DNA from: Deltaproteobacteria bacterium
GTDB lineage: Bacteria; Desulfobacterota; Desulfobacteria; Desulfobacterales; Desulfosarcinaceae
Assembly: GCA_020444075.1 (NCBI GenBank)
Contig: JAHLLR010000004.1
Span: 1-64,000 of the forward strand
DNA: 64,000 nt
Direction of reading: 5' to 3'
Program-made: the position numbers and the translations under genes
Part shown: piece by piece, positions 1-8,657 of the stretch
Layout of the letters: the number at the start of each line of letters is the position of its first letter
How positions within the stretch are numbered: the first letter of the stretch is position 1
Notes under the pieces: model-generated
What the model saw: only the letters and a program-made list of their open reading frames with translations
Told to the model about the DNA's origin: nothing
Database searches by the model: none

Positions 1-55
1 AGTGAAGGGTGAAGAGTGAAGGGTGAAGAGTGAAGGGTGAAGAGTGAAGGGTGAA
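1..55. repeat. Short tandem repeat, 14-bp unit, about 4 copies
   Basis: The unit AGTGAAGGGTGAAG is repeated with no mismatches three times and then 13 more bases. The array begins at or before the window edge, so its full length is unknown. It lies directly upstream of the TetR-type gene. Confidence 0.9.
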
Positions 56-83
56 TCATAGGCTCCCTTATCGAGAAACGGTC

Positions 84-785
84 ATGGATCTGAAGTCCTT
101 TGAAAAACAGGTCGCGGTCTCCACAGCGGATATCTGCCGGGAAATTTTCGAGAGCCGATCCCACTCCATTAAAATTAAAAAGGAACCGGTGGCGGTCAGG
201 AACCTGGTGAGAATTTTCAAGGCGACGCTCAAGCTGGCCAATCAGAAGGGATTTCACGCCATGAGCCTGCGGGACCTGTGTGCTGAAAGCGGCATGTCCA
301 TGGGCGGGCTGTACGCCTATTTTAAAAACAAGGAGGAACTGCTGACCCTGATTCAGGAGCAGGGCAGGGCCATTGTGGCCCGGGTGTTGGGGGATCAGCT
401 TGCCGGCATCGACGATGCGGCTCAGGCCCTGGATATGGCCATCCGCAGTCATCTCTATCTGTCCGAAGTGCTGCAGCCCTGGTTTTTTTTCTCGTATATG
501 GAGACTCGCTTTTTCCACGCCGAGGAAGGCAAACGGGCCATCGCGGGTGAACTGCAGACCGAAGCCATCTTCGCCGGCATTCTGCAAAAAGGGATTGCGA
601 GCGCGGGCTTTGCCATACCGGACCCGTTGCTGGTTGCCGCCGCCATCAAGGCCCTGCTTCAGGACTGGTACCTGAAGCGCTGGAAATACCGGCGGCGCAA
701 CATTTCCGTCGAAGCCTATGGGGATTTTGTTATTTCCATGGTCCGGGCCTATGGCGCCGGCCAGACCGCGAAGGGAGAAAAATAG
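84..785 (+). CDS. TetR/AcrR-family transcriptional regulator
   Basis: This is a 233-residue DNA-binding repressor-type protein. The N-terminal third carries a TetR helix-turn-helix, with the typical segments FHAMSLRDLCAESGMS and GGLYAYFKNKEELL. The rest is a helical ligand-binding/dimerisation domain whose ligand cannot be read. I prefer the ATG at 84; a GTG at 51 lies inside the tandem repeat and is unlikely. The gene ends in TAG and the next base starts the ATG of the following phosphotransferase gene in the same frame, so the two are almost certainly one operon, with an SDR gene third. By context it probably regulates this small acyl-CoA-type cassette. Confidence 0.85.
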   Translation: MDLKSFEKQVAVSTADICREIFESRSHSIKIKKEPVAVRNLVRIFKATLKLANQKGFHAMSLRDLCAESGMSMGGLYAYFKNKEELLTLIQEQGRAIVARVLGDQLAGIDDAAQALDMAIRSHLYLSEVLQPWFFFSYMETRFFHAEEGKRAIAGELQTEAIFAGILQKGIASAGFAIPDPLLVAAAIKALLQDWYLKRWKYRRRNISVEAYGDFVISMVRAYGAGQTAKGEK

Positions 786-1853
786 ATGAACGCTCATGAT
801 CCGGCCAAGGCGGTTCGTCCGGGAGAATCCCTGGAGGCCGGGACGATAATCTCTTATTTGAAAGAGAAGCTGCCCGACCTGGAGGGCCCGGTGACCGTCC
901 GCCAGTTTCACAGCGGTTTTTCAAACCTGACCTATCTGATCAGCGTGGGTGAAACCGAACTGGTGCTGCGCCGCCCGCCCTTTGGAAAGAAAGCCAAAAC
1001 GGCTCATGACATGGGCCGGGAATACCGCATTCTCAGCGCCCTGAAGCCTGTATTCCCTTATGTCCCGGAACCATTGGCCTACTGCGACGACCCGGCGGTA
1101 ATGGACGTTCCCTTTTATGTGATGGAACGCCTGCAAGGCGTCATCCTGAGAAAAGAGTTGCCCGAAGCGCTGGTCTTCGGTGCATCGGTTGCCGGTCGAC
1201 TTTGCCGGCGATGGGTGGATGTGCTGGGCGATCTTCACGGCCTGGACTACCGGGCATGCGGTCTGGCGGATCTGGGCAACCCGGAGGGCTATGTGGCTCG
1301 GCAGGTCCGTGGCTGGTCAAAGCGATACCGCGATGCACGAACCGATGACGTGCCGGATTTTGAAAGGGTCATGGCCTGGCTGAGCGCCGGTATGCCGCCG
1401 GATCATCCGAAACCCGCCCTGATCCATAACGACTACAAGTTCGACAACGTGATCCTGGATCCCGCCGACCTGACCCGGATTATCGGTGTGCTGGACTGGG
1501 AGATGGCAACCATCGGCGATCCCCTCATGGACCTGGGTGCCTCCCTGGGGTACTGGGTGCAACCGGATGACAGTGAGGAGCTGAAGCTGATCCGCACCCT
1601 GCCGACCCATGCCCGCGGTATGATGACCCGCCGGCAGATCGTCGAACTGTATGAGAAGAAAACAGGAACAGCCATCAACAATTTCGCCTGGTATTACTGC
1701 TTCGGCCTGTTCCGCCTGGCGGTGATCGCCCAGCAGATCTACTACCGCTTTTTCCACGGCCAGACAACCGACAAGCGCTTCTCGATGCTGGGGGTTGCCG
1801 TAGGGATATTGGAGAAGGCGGCGGAAAAGGTCATGGAAACCGGCGAATATTGA
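786..1853 (+). CDS. Phosphotransferase family protein (ACAD10/11 N-terminal type, APH fold)
   Basis: This 355-residue kinase-fold protein is of the aminoglycoside phosphotransferase superfamily, in the branch related to the N-terminal domain of ACAD10/ACAD11. The catalytic loop HNDYKFDN (about residues 214-221) matches the HxDxxxxN pattern, and LDWEMATIGDP gives the metal-binding aspartate. Members studied in 4-hydroxy acid catabolism (for example LvaA of the levulinate pathway) phosphorylate 4-hydroxyacyl-CoA, and that is a plausible role here rather than drug resistance. It lies between a TetR regulator and an SDR dehydrogenase with no gaps. No acyl-CoA dehydrogenase partner is in view. The substrate is inferred only. 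Confidence 0.75.
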   Translation: MNAHDPAKAVRPGESLEAGTIISYLKEKLPDLEGPVTVRQFHSGFSNLTYLISVGETELVLRRPPFGKKAKTAHDMGREYRILSALKPVFPYVPEPLAYCDDPAVMDVPFYVMERLQGVILRKELPEALVFGASVAGRLCRRWVDVLGDLHGLDYRACGLADLGNPEGYVARQVRGWSKRYRDARTDDVPDFERVMAWLSAGMPPDHPKPALIHNDYKFDNVILDPADLTRIIGVLDWEMATIGDPLMDLGASLGYWVQPDDSEELKLIRTLPTHARGMMTRRQIVELYEKKTGTAINNFAWYYCFGLFRLAVIAQQIYYRFFHGQTTDKRFSMLGVAVGILEKAAEKVMETGEY

Positions 1854-1864
1854 AAGGAGAGATC

Positions 1865-2623
1865 ATGGTGTCATTTGATTTGAAAGATCGGATTGCGATG
1901 GTCACCGGCGCCAGCCGGGGTATCGGCCGGGCCATTGCCGAGACGCTGGCCGAGCATGGCGCCGAGGTGATTGTGGTGAGCCGGAAGTTGGGAAGCCTTG
2001 AACCCGTTGCCGCGGATATCCGTGAAAGAGGCGGCAAAGCGGTGGCTTTCGCGTGCAACATGGGCAGTCTTGCGGACATTGATTTGCTGTACACAAAGAT
2101 TTGCGATAAATACGGCCGGCTTGACATCCTGGTGAACAATGCCGCCACCAATCCCTATTTCGGTGAAATGGCCACCATCGATGAAGGGGCGTGGGAGAAA
2201 ACCCTGAGCGTAAACCTAAAGGGTCCTTTTTTCATGATCCAGAAGGCTGTTCCCCTCATGCAGGTTGCCGGCAAGGGTGCGGTGGTGAACGTCTCTTCGG
2301 TCAACGGCATCCGGCCGGCGGCGTTTCAGGGCGTCTATTCGATCACCAAAGGGGCGCTGATCACCATGACCCAGGCGTTTGCCAAGGAACTTGCGCCCCA
2401 TCATATCCGCGTCAATGCTCTTCTTCCGGGATTCACGGATACCAAATTCTCCTCGGTCCTCATGCAGAACAAGGAGATCTACGACATGGTGGTCGCCCAG
2501 ATTCCGCTGAGGCGCCATGCGGATCCGGCGGAAATGGCCGGTGCCGTGCTGTACCTGGTTTCCGATGCGGCATCCTATACTACCGGTGCGTGCATTACTT
2601 GTGACGGAGGGCTGCTGGCATAG
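1865..2623 (+). CDS. SDR-family NAD(P)-dependent oxidoreductase
   Basis: This classical short-chain dehydrogenase has 252 residues. The cofactor motif TGASRGIGRA is near the N terminus, followed by NNAA, and the active-site YSITK gives the Tyr-x3-Lys pair. The start at 1865 is chosen because AAGGAGA lies just upstream; the frame is open slightly further to 1850. It follows the phosphotransferase gene directly and probably oxidises or reduces a hydroxy/keto acyl intermediate of the same pathway. FabG-like and hydroxy-acyl dehydrogenase roles cannot be separated from sequence alone. It ends in TAG. Confidence 0.85.
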   Translation: MVSFDLKDRIAMVTGASRGIGRAIAETLAEHGAEVIVVSRKLGSLEPVAADIRERGGKAVAFACNMGSLADIDLLYTKICDKYGRLDILVNNAATNPYFGEMATIDEGAWEKTLSVNLKGPFFMIQKAVPLMQVAGKGAVVNVSSVNGIRPAAFQGVYSITKGALITMTQAFAKELAPHHIRVNALLPGFTDTKFSSVLMQNKEIYDMVVAQIPLRRHADPAEMAGAVLYLVSDAASYTTGACITCDGGLLA

Positions 2624-2661
2624 CCAATGGCTTTCAGCCGGATGGGATGACAAACGGAAGA

Positions 2662-2683
2662 ATCCAAATGTCATTTTTTGGAT
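2662..2683. terminator. Weak hairpin between convergent genes
   Basis: A 7-bp stem (ATCCAAA/TTTGGAT) with an 8-base loop lies between the SDR gene and the convergent rhomboid gene. The T-rich loop side and short stem make it only a weak candidate bidirectional terminator. Confidence 0.3.
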
Positions 2684-2692
2684 GCGCTTTGC

Positions 2693-3667
2693 TCAAATGT
2701 GCTGAACCCTGACCTTGAGCATAATGTCGCCCCGGGTGCCGTCGGATTTTGTTTTGCCCACATTCTTTAGCCGCAGCACCTGGCCGTCGGCAATGCCCTG
2801 GGGGACAACAACATTGTACAGGTGATTCTGCAACCCTTTAGGGACGGTGATCAGTTTACGTGCGCCCACCATGGCTTCGTATTGGGTGATGGTGAGGGTG
2901 CCGTAAAGGTTGGCCTCTTCCTCGCCGCCGCCGGTTCTAACCACCTGGAATCGATGGGAGCGCTTCTTTTCGGTGGCGTGGCGCAGCCGGTCGGTAACCC
3001 CGGTGGCCGGAATGCGGTCGAACAGCTTGAGAAAGACGAGGCCGAAGACGAACCCGCCGATATGGGCCCACCAGGCGATTCCCCCGGCTTGCCCGGAACT
3101 TCCCGCTGCATTGAAAATTTGCAGGAGTAACCAGATTCCCAGAAAAAAGAAAGCCGGAATCTCAACGAACCAGGGAATGAAAATGATCGGAATCAGGGTG
3201 AGTATGCGTGAACGGGGGTAGAGGATGAAATAGGCTCCCATGACGCCGGCGATGGCACCGCTGGCACCGATGGTCGGAATGTTCGAGTGGGCATTGAACA
3301 GCAGTTGGGTCATGCCCGATGCCAGGCCGCACAATAGGTAGAAGACGATGTATCGCGCCGGTCCCAACCGATCTTCCACATTGTCGCCGAAAATGTAAAG
3401 GGACCACATATTCCCGATCAAATGCAGGAATCCGCCGTGGAGGAACATGAACGTGAACATTGAAAGGATCCGCTGGCCGAGGGAAAAATATGCCGATACC
3501 TGGGGGATGGTGAACTTGGCCGGTACCAGTCCGTAAAGGTAGACGAAATGGTCCTGGGCCGGCCCCTGGGCCAATTGCACCAGGAAAAACACAATATTGA
3601 TGCCGATGATGGCATTGTTGACCACCGGAACGGTTCTGGTCGGGGTGGTGTCGCGAATAGGAATCAT
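2693..3667 (-). CDS. Rhomboid intramembrane serine protease fused to a DnaJ C-terminal domain
   Basis: The protein has 324 residues. Residues 1-220 are a six-TM rhomboid core with the HLIGNM motif (His82, Asn86), the catalytic serine in GASGAIAG (Ser136) and the catalytic histidine in AHIGGF (His202), so it should be an active intramembrane protease. Residues about 253-322 do not belong to rhomboids. They resemble the C-terminal beta-sandwich of DnaJ/CbpA, including VPQGIADGQVLRLKNVG and a GTRGDIMLKVRV-like ending. That domain would lie in the cytoplasm and could present misfolded clients to the membrane protease. It lies 70 bp downstream of nadC. The rhomboid call is firm; the chaperone-like function of the tail is inference. 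Confidence 0.88.
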   Translation of the reverse strand: MIPIRDTTPTRTVPVVNNAIIGINIVFFLVQLAQGPAQDHFVYLYGLVPAKFTIPQVSAYFSLGQRILSMFTFMFLHGGFLHLIGNMWSLYIFGDNVEDRLGPARYIVFYLLCGLASGMTQLLFNAHSNIPTIGASGAIAGVMGAYFILYPRSRILTLIPIIFIPWFVEIPAFFFLGIWLLLQIFNAAGSSGQAGGIAWWAHIGGFVFGLVFLKLFDRIPATGVTDRLRHATEKKRSHRFQVVRTGGGEEEANLYGTLTITQYEAMVGARKLITVPKGLQNHLYNVVVPQGIADGQVLRLKNVGKTKSDGTRGDIMLKVRVQHI

Positions 3668-3737
3668 GGCATTATCGATTGAGGGATTGGGATATTAAGG
3701 GATTGGGGACTTGGGAACCAAACCATTCCTGAATCCC

Positions 3738-4568
3738 TCAATTCGGATTGATGCGCATGCTCAGGTCCACGGCAACGGCCGAGTGGGTCAGGGCGCCGAT
3801 AGAGATAAGATCCACGCCGGTCTGGGCCAACTCCTTGAGCCTTTCCCGGGTGACGTTGCCGGAAACTTCCACCAGGGCCTTTTTGTCGATCATGCCGACG
3901 GCCTTGCGGATCTGATTCAGATCCATGTTGTCGAGCATGATGACGTCGGCACCGGCGGCCAGGGCCTCATTCACTTCTTCAAAGGTGGCGGCCTCCACCT
4001 CTACTTTTACCAGGTGGGAAATCTGCTGCCGTACTTTCTTTACCGCATTGGCGATGCCGCCGGATACGGCGATGTGATTGTCCTTGATCAGCACACCGTC
4101 GTAAAGGCCCATGCGGTGGTTGTGGGCGCCCCCCATGCGCACCGCGTATTTTTCCAGCACCCGCCAGCCCGGGGTGGTCTTGCGGGTATCCACCAGCTTC
4201 ACCGATGTCCCGGCAACCTCGCCGACAAAGGCATGCGCCTGGGTGGCAATGCCGGACAGCCGCTGAAGAAAATTCAAGGCGGTGCGTTCGCCCCTTAACA
4301 GGGCGCCCAGTGTGCCGTCAATCCTGACCACGGTGCTGCCGGCGGGTATCCGGTCCCCATCTGCGTAAAGGGGCTCGAAACCGATTTCCGGTTCCAATGT
4401 CTTGAAAACCTTTTCGGCCACCTGGAGACCGGCGATCACCAGATCCTGCTTGGCGGTAATCGTGCCCTGTCCCCGGGTACCGGGGGCCACCAGGTTGTCC
4501 GTGGTGATGTCACCGGGGCCGATGTCTTCTTTAAGCGCCAGTTGTATCAGTTCTTCTATGGTATGCAT
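3738..4568 (-). CDS. nadC: Nicotinate-nucleotide pyrophosphorylase (carboxylating)
   Basis: This quinolinate phosphoribosyltransferase has 276 residues, the usual length. It converts quinolinate and PRPP to nicotinate mononucleotide, CO2 and PPi in de novo NAD synthesis. Recognisable landmarks are GDITTDNL near the N terminus, the LSGIATQAHAFV stretch, the RKTTPG active-site loop, and the C-terminal region with VEVEAATFEEV and the EVSGNV segment. The start ATG is four bases from the end of valS, so the two genes are probably cotranscribed. nadA and nadB are not in the window. Confidence 0.93.
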   Translation of the reverse strand: MHTIEELIQLALKEDIGPGDITTDNLVAPGTRGQGTITAKQDLVIAGLQVAEKVFKTLEPEIGFEPLYADGDRIPAGSTVVRIDGTLGALLRGERTALNFLQRLSGIATQAHAFVGEVAGTSVKLVDTRKTTPGWRVLEKYAVRMGGAHNHRMGLYDGVLIKDNHIAVSGGIANAVKKVRQQISHLVKVEVEAATFEEVNEALAAGADVIMLDNMDLNQIRKAVGMIDKKALVEVSGNVTRERLKELAQTGVDLISIGALTHSAVAVDLSMRINPN

Positions 4569-4572
4569 GATC

Positions 4573-7224
4573 TCAACCCATCATGGCCTTTATGCGCTCC
4601 ATGGTCGCTTCCAGGGCATGTTGCTTTTCCAGCATGGCGGCATGCTTTTCACGGACACCGTCCACGACCTCAGCGGGTGCTTTTTTAAGAAAATCCTCGT
4701 TGCCCAGTTTTTTGTTCATGCCCGACAATTCCTTCGACAGCTTGCCGATTTCCTTTTCCAGGCGAATCTGCTCCTGGGCAAAATCGATGATCCCTTCCAG
4801 AAGTACATATACCGTGGCTCCGTCTACCAGGACGGTGGCTGCCGCCTTGGGCCGTTTTATGGCAGCGTCTACGGTGATCCCGTTGAGGCGGGCCAGGTTT
4901 ATGATCAGGTCGCGGTTATTCTCCACCACCGCGGCGGTGTCCGCATCCTCGGGATGGACTGCTACGGACAGGGCCGTGGACGGAGAGATGTTCATCTCAC
5001 CGCGCACGTTGCGGATGCCGGTAATGATGGCCATCGCGGTTTCCATCTGCACCTCGGCCGCCGGGTCCTCGCCGGGTTGGATTCGATCCGGCCAGGTGGC
5101 CCTCATGATCGAACCGTCGGTCCCGGGCAGCGAGTGCCAGATCTCCTCGGTGACAAAGGGGGCAAAGGGGTGCAGCAGGATCAGGGCTTCCCTGAACACA
5201 TGCCACAGCACCGAGAGGGTGGCGGTCTTTTCCTCATCGCCGGTTTTGTCGTACAGGGCGGGCTTGATGGCCTCCAGGTACCAGTCGCACAGTTCATGCC
5301 AGACAAACTGGTAGACGGCCCCGGCAGCCTCGTTGAACTTGTAGGCATCCAAAGCTTCCTCGGTCTGTCGTGCCACCCGGTTCAGCCGCGAGAGGATCCA
5401 CCGGTCCTGGAGGGAGATGTTTTTCTCATCGACGGCCTCAAATCCCTTCTCCAGATGCATGAGGGAAAACCGGGCGGCGTTCCACAGTTTGTTGATGAAG
5501 TGGCGGTAGCCTTCGACCCGCTTTTCACTCATCTTCACATCCCGGCCCTGGGCGGCAAAGGCGGCCAGGGTGAAGCGGAATGCGTCGGTGCCGTACTGAT
5601 CGATGACGTTGAGCGGATCGATGACATTGCCCTTGGATTTGCTCATCTTCTTGCCCTCTTCGTCACGTACCAGGGCATGCACGTAGACATCATGGAAGGG
5701 GATCTCTTTCATGAAGTGGATACCCATCATCATCATGCGGGCCACCCAGAAAAAGAGGATGTCGAATCCGGTGACCAGCACCGAGGTGGGGTAGTAGGTC
5801 TTGAGCAGTTGGGTCTGCTCCGGCCAGCCCATGGTGGAAAAGGGCCACAAGGCCGAGCTGAACCAGGTATCCAGTACGTCGGTTTCCTGGACCAGGTCGG
5901 TTGAACCGCAGTCCGGGCAGACATCGGGTGCGTCCATGGCCACGATCATCCTGCGGCAGGCCTGACAGGTCCAGGCCGGAATCTGGTGGCCCCACCAGAT
6001 CTGGCGGGAAATGCACCAGTCGCGGATATTATACATCCATTCGTAGTAAGTCTTGGTCCATGATTCGGGGATGATACGGGTTTTTCCCGTCTCTACGGCT
6101 TCAATGGCCTTTTCGGCCAGGGGTTTGGTCTTGACGAACCACTGGCGCGATAGATTGGGTTCCACTACGGTCTTGCAGCGATAGCAATGGCCCACGCTGT
6201 GCCGGTGCGGCTCCACCCGTTCAAGAAGCCCTTCGGCCGTCAGGGCTTCCACCACGGCCTTGCGGCAGGCGAAGCGGTCCATGCCTTTAAACCGGCCGGC
6301 CGCATCGGTCATGCTGCCGTCGTCGGCGATGACCTTGATGCTGGGCAGGTCGTGGCGGACGCCAATTTCAAAGTCATTGGGGTCGTGGGCCGGAGTCACC
6401 TTCAGGGCGCCGGTGCCGGTGGACAGGTCCACATAGGTGTCACGGATAATGGGGATCTCCCGGTTCATCAGCGGCAGGATCACGGCGGTTGCCGACAGGT
6501 CGGCATAGCGCGCGTCGTCCGGGTGAAGGGCCACGGCCGTGTCCCCCAGCATGGTCTCCGGGCGGGTGGTGGCTACGGTGAGGGACCCGGACCCGTCGGC
6601 ATAGGGATAACGGATGTGGTAAAAGTGGCCGTCCAGGTCTTCGTGCTCCACCTCCAGGTCGGACAGTGCCGTGTGGCAGCGGCAGCACCAGTTGATGATG
6701 TAGTCCCCCTGGTAAATCAGGCCTTCATCGTAGAGCTGGACGAATACTTTTCTCACCGCCCGGGAGAGACCTTCGTCCATGGTGAACCGTTCCCGGTCCC
6801 AGTCGCAGGAGGCACCCAGGCGCTTGAGCTGGTTAATGATGGCGTTGCCGTATTCCTTTCGCCAGCCCCATACGGCTTCGATGAACTTCTCTCTGCCCAG
6901 CTGGTGCCGGTCGGTGCCATCGACAGCCAGCTTCTTCTCCACCACGTTCTGGGTGGCGATGCCGGCATGGTCCGTTCCGGGCATCCACAGGACGCTGTCC
7001 CCTTTCAAGCGGCGATAACGGCACATGATGTCCTGCATGGTGTTGTTCAGGGCGTGGCCCATGTGAAGCACGCCGGTGACGTTGGGCGGCGGGATCACGA
7101 TGGAATAGGGCTTTTTCGTCGTATGCTCATCCGCGGCGAACAGTTTTTCCTGCTCCCAGTAAGCGTACCAGCGTTTTTCAACTGCTTCGGGTGAATAACT
7201 TTTTTCCAGCAAATCGCGACTCAT
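4573..7224 (-). CDS. valS: Valyl-tRNA synthetase
   Basis: This class I aminoacyl-tRNA synthetase has 883 residues. It shows the HMGH signature (residues 54-57), GTDHAGIATQ, and the KMSKSKGN loop near residue 525. The editing (CP1) domain contains TTRPETMLGDTAV. The C-terminal part has the anticodon-binding helices and a final coiled coil (from about residue 820) typical of ValS. It charges tRNA-Val with valine. It is followed closely by nadC, and a strong terminator lies upstream of it, separating it from the acidic repeat gene. Confidence 0.96.
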   Translation of the reverse strand: MSRDLLEKSYSPEAVEKRWYAYWEQEKLFAADEHTTKKPYSIVIPPPNVTGVLHMGHALNNTMQDIMCRYRRLKGDSVLWMPGTDHAGIATQNVVEKKLAVDGTDRHQLGREKFIEAVWGWRKEYGNAIINQLKRLGASCDWDRERFTMDEGLSRAVRKVFVQLYDEGLIYQGDYIINWCCRCHTALSDLEVEHEDLDGHFYHIRYPYADGSGSLTVATTRPETMLGDTAVALHPDDARYADLSATAVILPLMNREIPIIRDTYVDLSTGTGALKVTPAHDPNDFEIGVRHDLPSIKVIADDGSMTDAAGRFKGMDRFACRKAVVEALTAEGLLERVEPHRHSVGHCYRCKTVVEPNLSRQWFVKTKPLAEKAIEAVETGKTRIIPESWTKTYYEWMYNIRDWCISRQIWWGHQIPAWTCQACRRMIVAMDAPDVCPDCGSTDLVQETDVLDTWFSSALWPFSTMGWPEQTQLLKTYYPTSVLVTGFDILFFWVARMMMMGIHFMKEIPFHDVYVHALVRDEEGKKMSKSKGNVIDPLNVIDQYGTDAFRFTLAAFAAQGRDVKMSEKRVEGYRHFINKLWNAARFSLMHLEKGFEAVDEKNISLQDRWILSRLNRVARQTEEALDAYKFNEAAGAVYQFVWHELCDWYLEAIKPALYDKTGDEEKTATLSVLWHVFREALILLHPFAPFVTEEIWHSLPGTDGSIMRATWPDRIQPGEDPAAEVQMETAMAIITGIRNVRGEMNISPSTALSVAVHPEDADTAAVVENNRDLIINLARLNGITVDAAIKRPKAAATVLVDGATVYVLLEGIIDFAQEQIRLEKEIGKLSKELSGMNKKLGNEDFLKKAPAEVVDGVREKHAAMLEKQHALEATMERIKAMMG

Positions 7225-7273
7225 GGGCTAAACGCTCCTTGTTCAAAACGGCATGGTGATATAATTTTGGCTC

Positions 7274-7307
7274 AAAAAAATGGAAAAGGGGATTAAGGAT
7301 AATCCCC
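7274..7307 (-). terminator. Rho-independent terminator for the acidic repeat gene
   Basis: A perfect 8-bp stem GGGGATTA/TAATCCCC with a 4-base loop (7288-7307) is followed on the minus strand by TTTT and then seven T residues. It lies between the acidic repeat gene and valS and would stop minus-strand transcription coming from the former. Confidence 0.75.
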
Positions 7308-7347
7308 GTTTAAGGTTGTTGATTGCTGATTGAGGGTGGTTGCCTGG

Positions 7348-8415
7348 TTATCCGACCGTATCGTCGTCATCCCCCAGGAGTGCATTTTTGATTCTCGCGA
7401 TTTCTTTTGTCACGGTCTTTTCGATCGCCCGGATCATCAACTGCTCAATCTTTTCGCCGTAAATCTTTTCGATGGTCCGCTCCAGCGCCGCTTCCACCTG
7501 CGCTTCGGTCAGAGAGATCGGCTCGGACGTCGACACCGGGGAAAACAGCATGCCGTCAGCGACCGGTTCGGGCATTTTCGGTTCGTTCTCAACGATAGCG
7601 GAGGGGGCACTTTCGTCAGTGATTGCCGTACCGTCTTCGAAAACCATGAAGTCGCTGTCCGGTCCGGCTGTTTCGGCCGCCTCCTCGGGCGTTTCATAAT
7701 CAAAGGCATCCGTAGCGTCGGTCAATATGGCTTGCGCCCTGGTTTCCAGGTCGGTAAGTTCGTCATCCGCATCAACAGCTGTTTCTGCTTCTTCCGATGG
7801 TGGCTCCACGGCATCCAACAAGTCAATGATCGGCTCATCCTCTTCCGTGATTCCGGTCGTCTCTTCAGATATGGTGGCATGGTCCGGCAACTCAGCATCG
7901 GCGGTATCGGCTTCCGGGGTTGTTGCCACATCCATCAGATCGATCACATCATCCTCATCCTCGGTTTCCGAAACCGATGCATCTGACATTGTGGCAGGGA
8001 CGTCCGGTTCCGCTTCGGCCATATCGGTTTCAAGGGTGGTCGCCACATCCATCAGATCGATCACCTCTTCATCCCCTTCATCTTCATCGGGCATTGGGGC
8101 GGACTCCGCAATCGGTTTGACGGCAGGCGTTTCCGGGGCTGCGGCCACCGCCGTCAGTTCGATGATTTCATCATCCGTGTCTTCCGGCAAGTCGGTCGAT
8201 GGGCCTGTGGAAATGGTATCTACCAGGGGGATAATGGCTTCTTCGGGTTCAACCCCATCGTCCAGTGCCTGTTCCGGTCCCTCCAGAATTTCGGTGAGAT
8301 CGATGATGTCGCCGTTATCTCCCCCTTCGACAATCTGCGTCAAATCAATGGCCTGCTCATCGTTCAGTTCATTCTCGTTTTCAGGTTGCGGATCGGGCTC
8401 GTGACGACCGTCCAT
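7348..8415 (-). CDS. Acidic repeat protein of unknown function
   Basis: The protein has 355 residues and is very rich in Asp, Glu, Ala and Thr, with almost no aromatic residues. A short motif of the form I-[DE]-L-[TML]-x-[VI] recurs six times (for example IDLTQIVEG, IIDLTEILEG, VIDLMDVATT twice, IIDLLDAVE) separated by acidic linkers. This suggests a disordered chain of short helical binding motifs. The last 60 residues change character to a predicted amphipathic helix (LERTIEKIYGEKIEQLMIRA) with basic residues. Two copies of a 23-bp stretch are identical at the DNA level (7925-7947 and 8042-8064). I do not recognise a family. No signal peptide or TM segment is evident. Confidence 0.75.
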   Translation of the reverse strand: MDGRHEPDPQPENENELNDEQAIDLTQIVEGGDNGDIIDLTEILEGPEQALDDGVEPEEAIIPLVDTISTGPSTDLPEDTDDEIIELTAVAAAPETPAVKPIAESAPMPDEDEGDEEVIDLMDVATTLETDMAEAEPDVPATMSDASVSETEDEDDVIDLMDVATTPEADTADAELPDHATISEETTGITEEDEPIIDLLDAVEPPSEEAETAVDADDELTDLETRAQAILTDATDAFDYETPEEAAETAGPDSDFMVFEDGTAITDESAPSAIVENEPKMPEPVADGMLFSPVSTSEPISLTEAQVEAALERTIEKIYGEKIEQLMIRAIEKTVTKEIARIKNALLGDDDDTVG

Positions 8416-8657
8416 AGTGTTCCCCCGTTAACCGTGTTAAATAAAAAAGCCTGCCTTTCGGCCATACCTCGTACCAATTGGAATCTGCCTTGTATTCATC
8501 GCTGCTGGTTACGCGCGATGCGGGATTGCCGATCCCGGGCAAAATATTATCGGAGAAAAGCTACCATAAGGTGCCAACCCTGTCAAGTTATTTGGATTCT
8601 TGACAAAATCTACGATTTTCCGATTCAGGCACCCGGCACCAAACCCTGGAGAACCTC

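Noticed and set aside
786-1853. Aminoglycoside resistance phosphotransferase
   Set aside because: The APH fold is shared, but the sequence type and the TetR/SDR context fit the ACAD10/11-like acyl-CoA branch.
4402-5904. Long open frames opposite valS, the PAS kinase (about 49771-51960) and the RND-kinase gene (about 55928-57580)
   Set aside because: They lie antisense to well-supported genes, have low-complexity His/Gly/Asp-rich translations and no recognisable domains. They are a by-product of GC-rich codon use.
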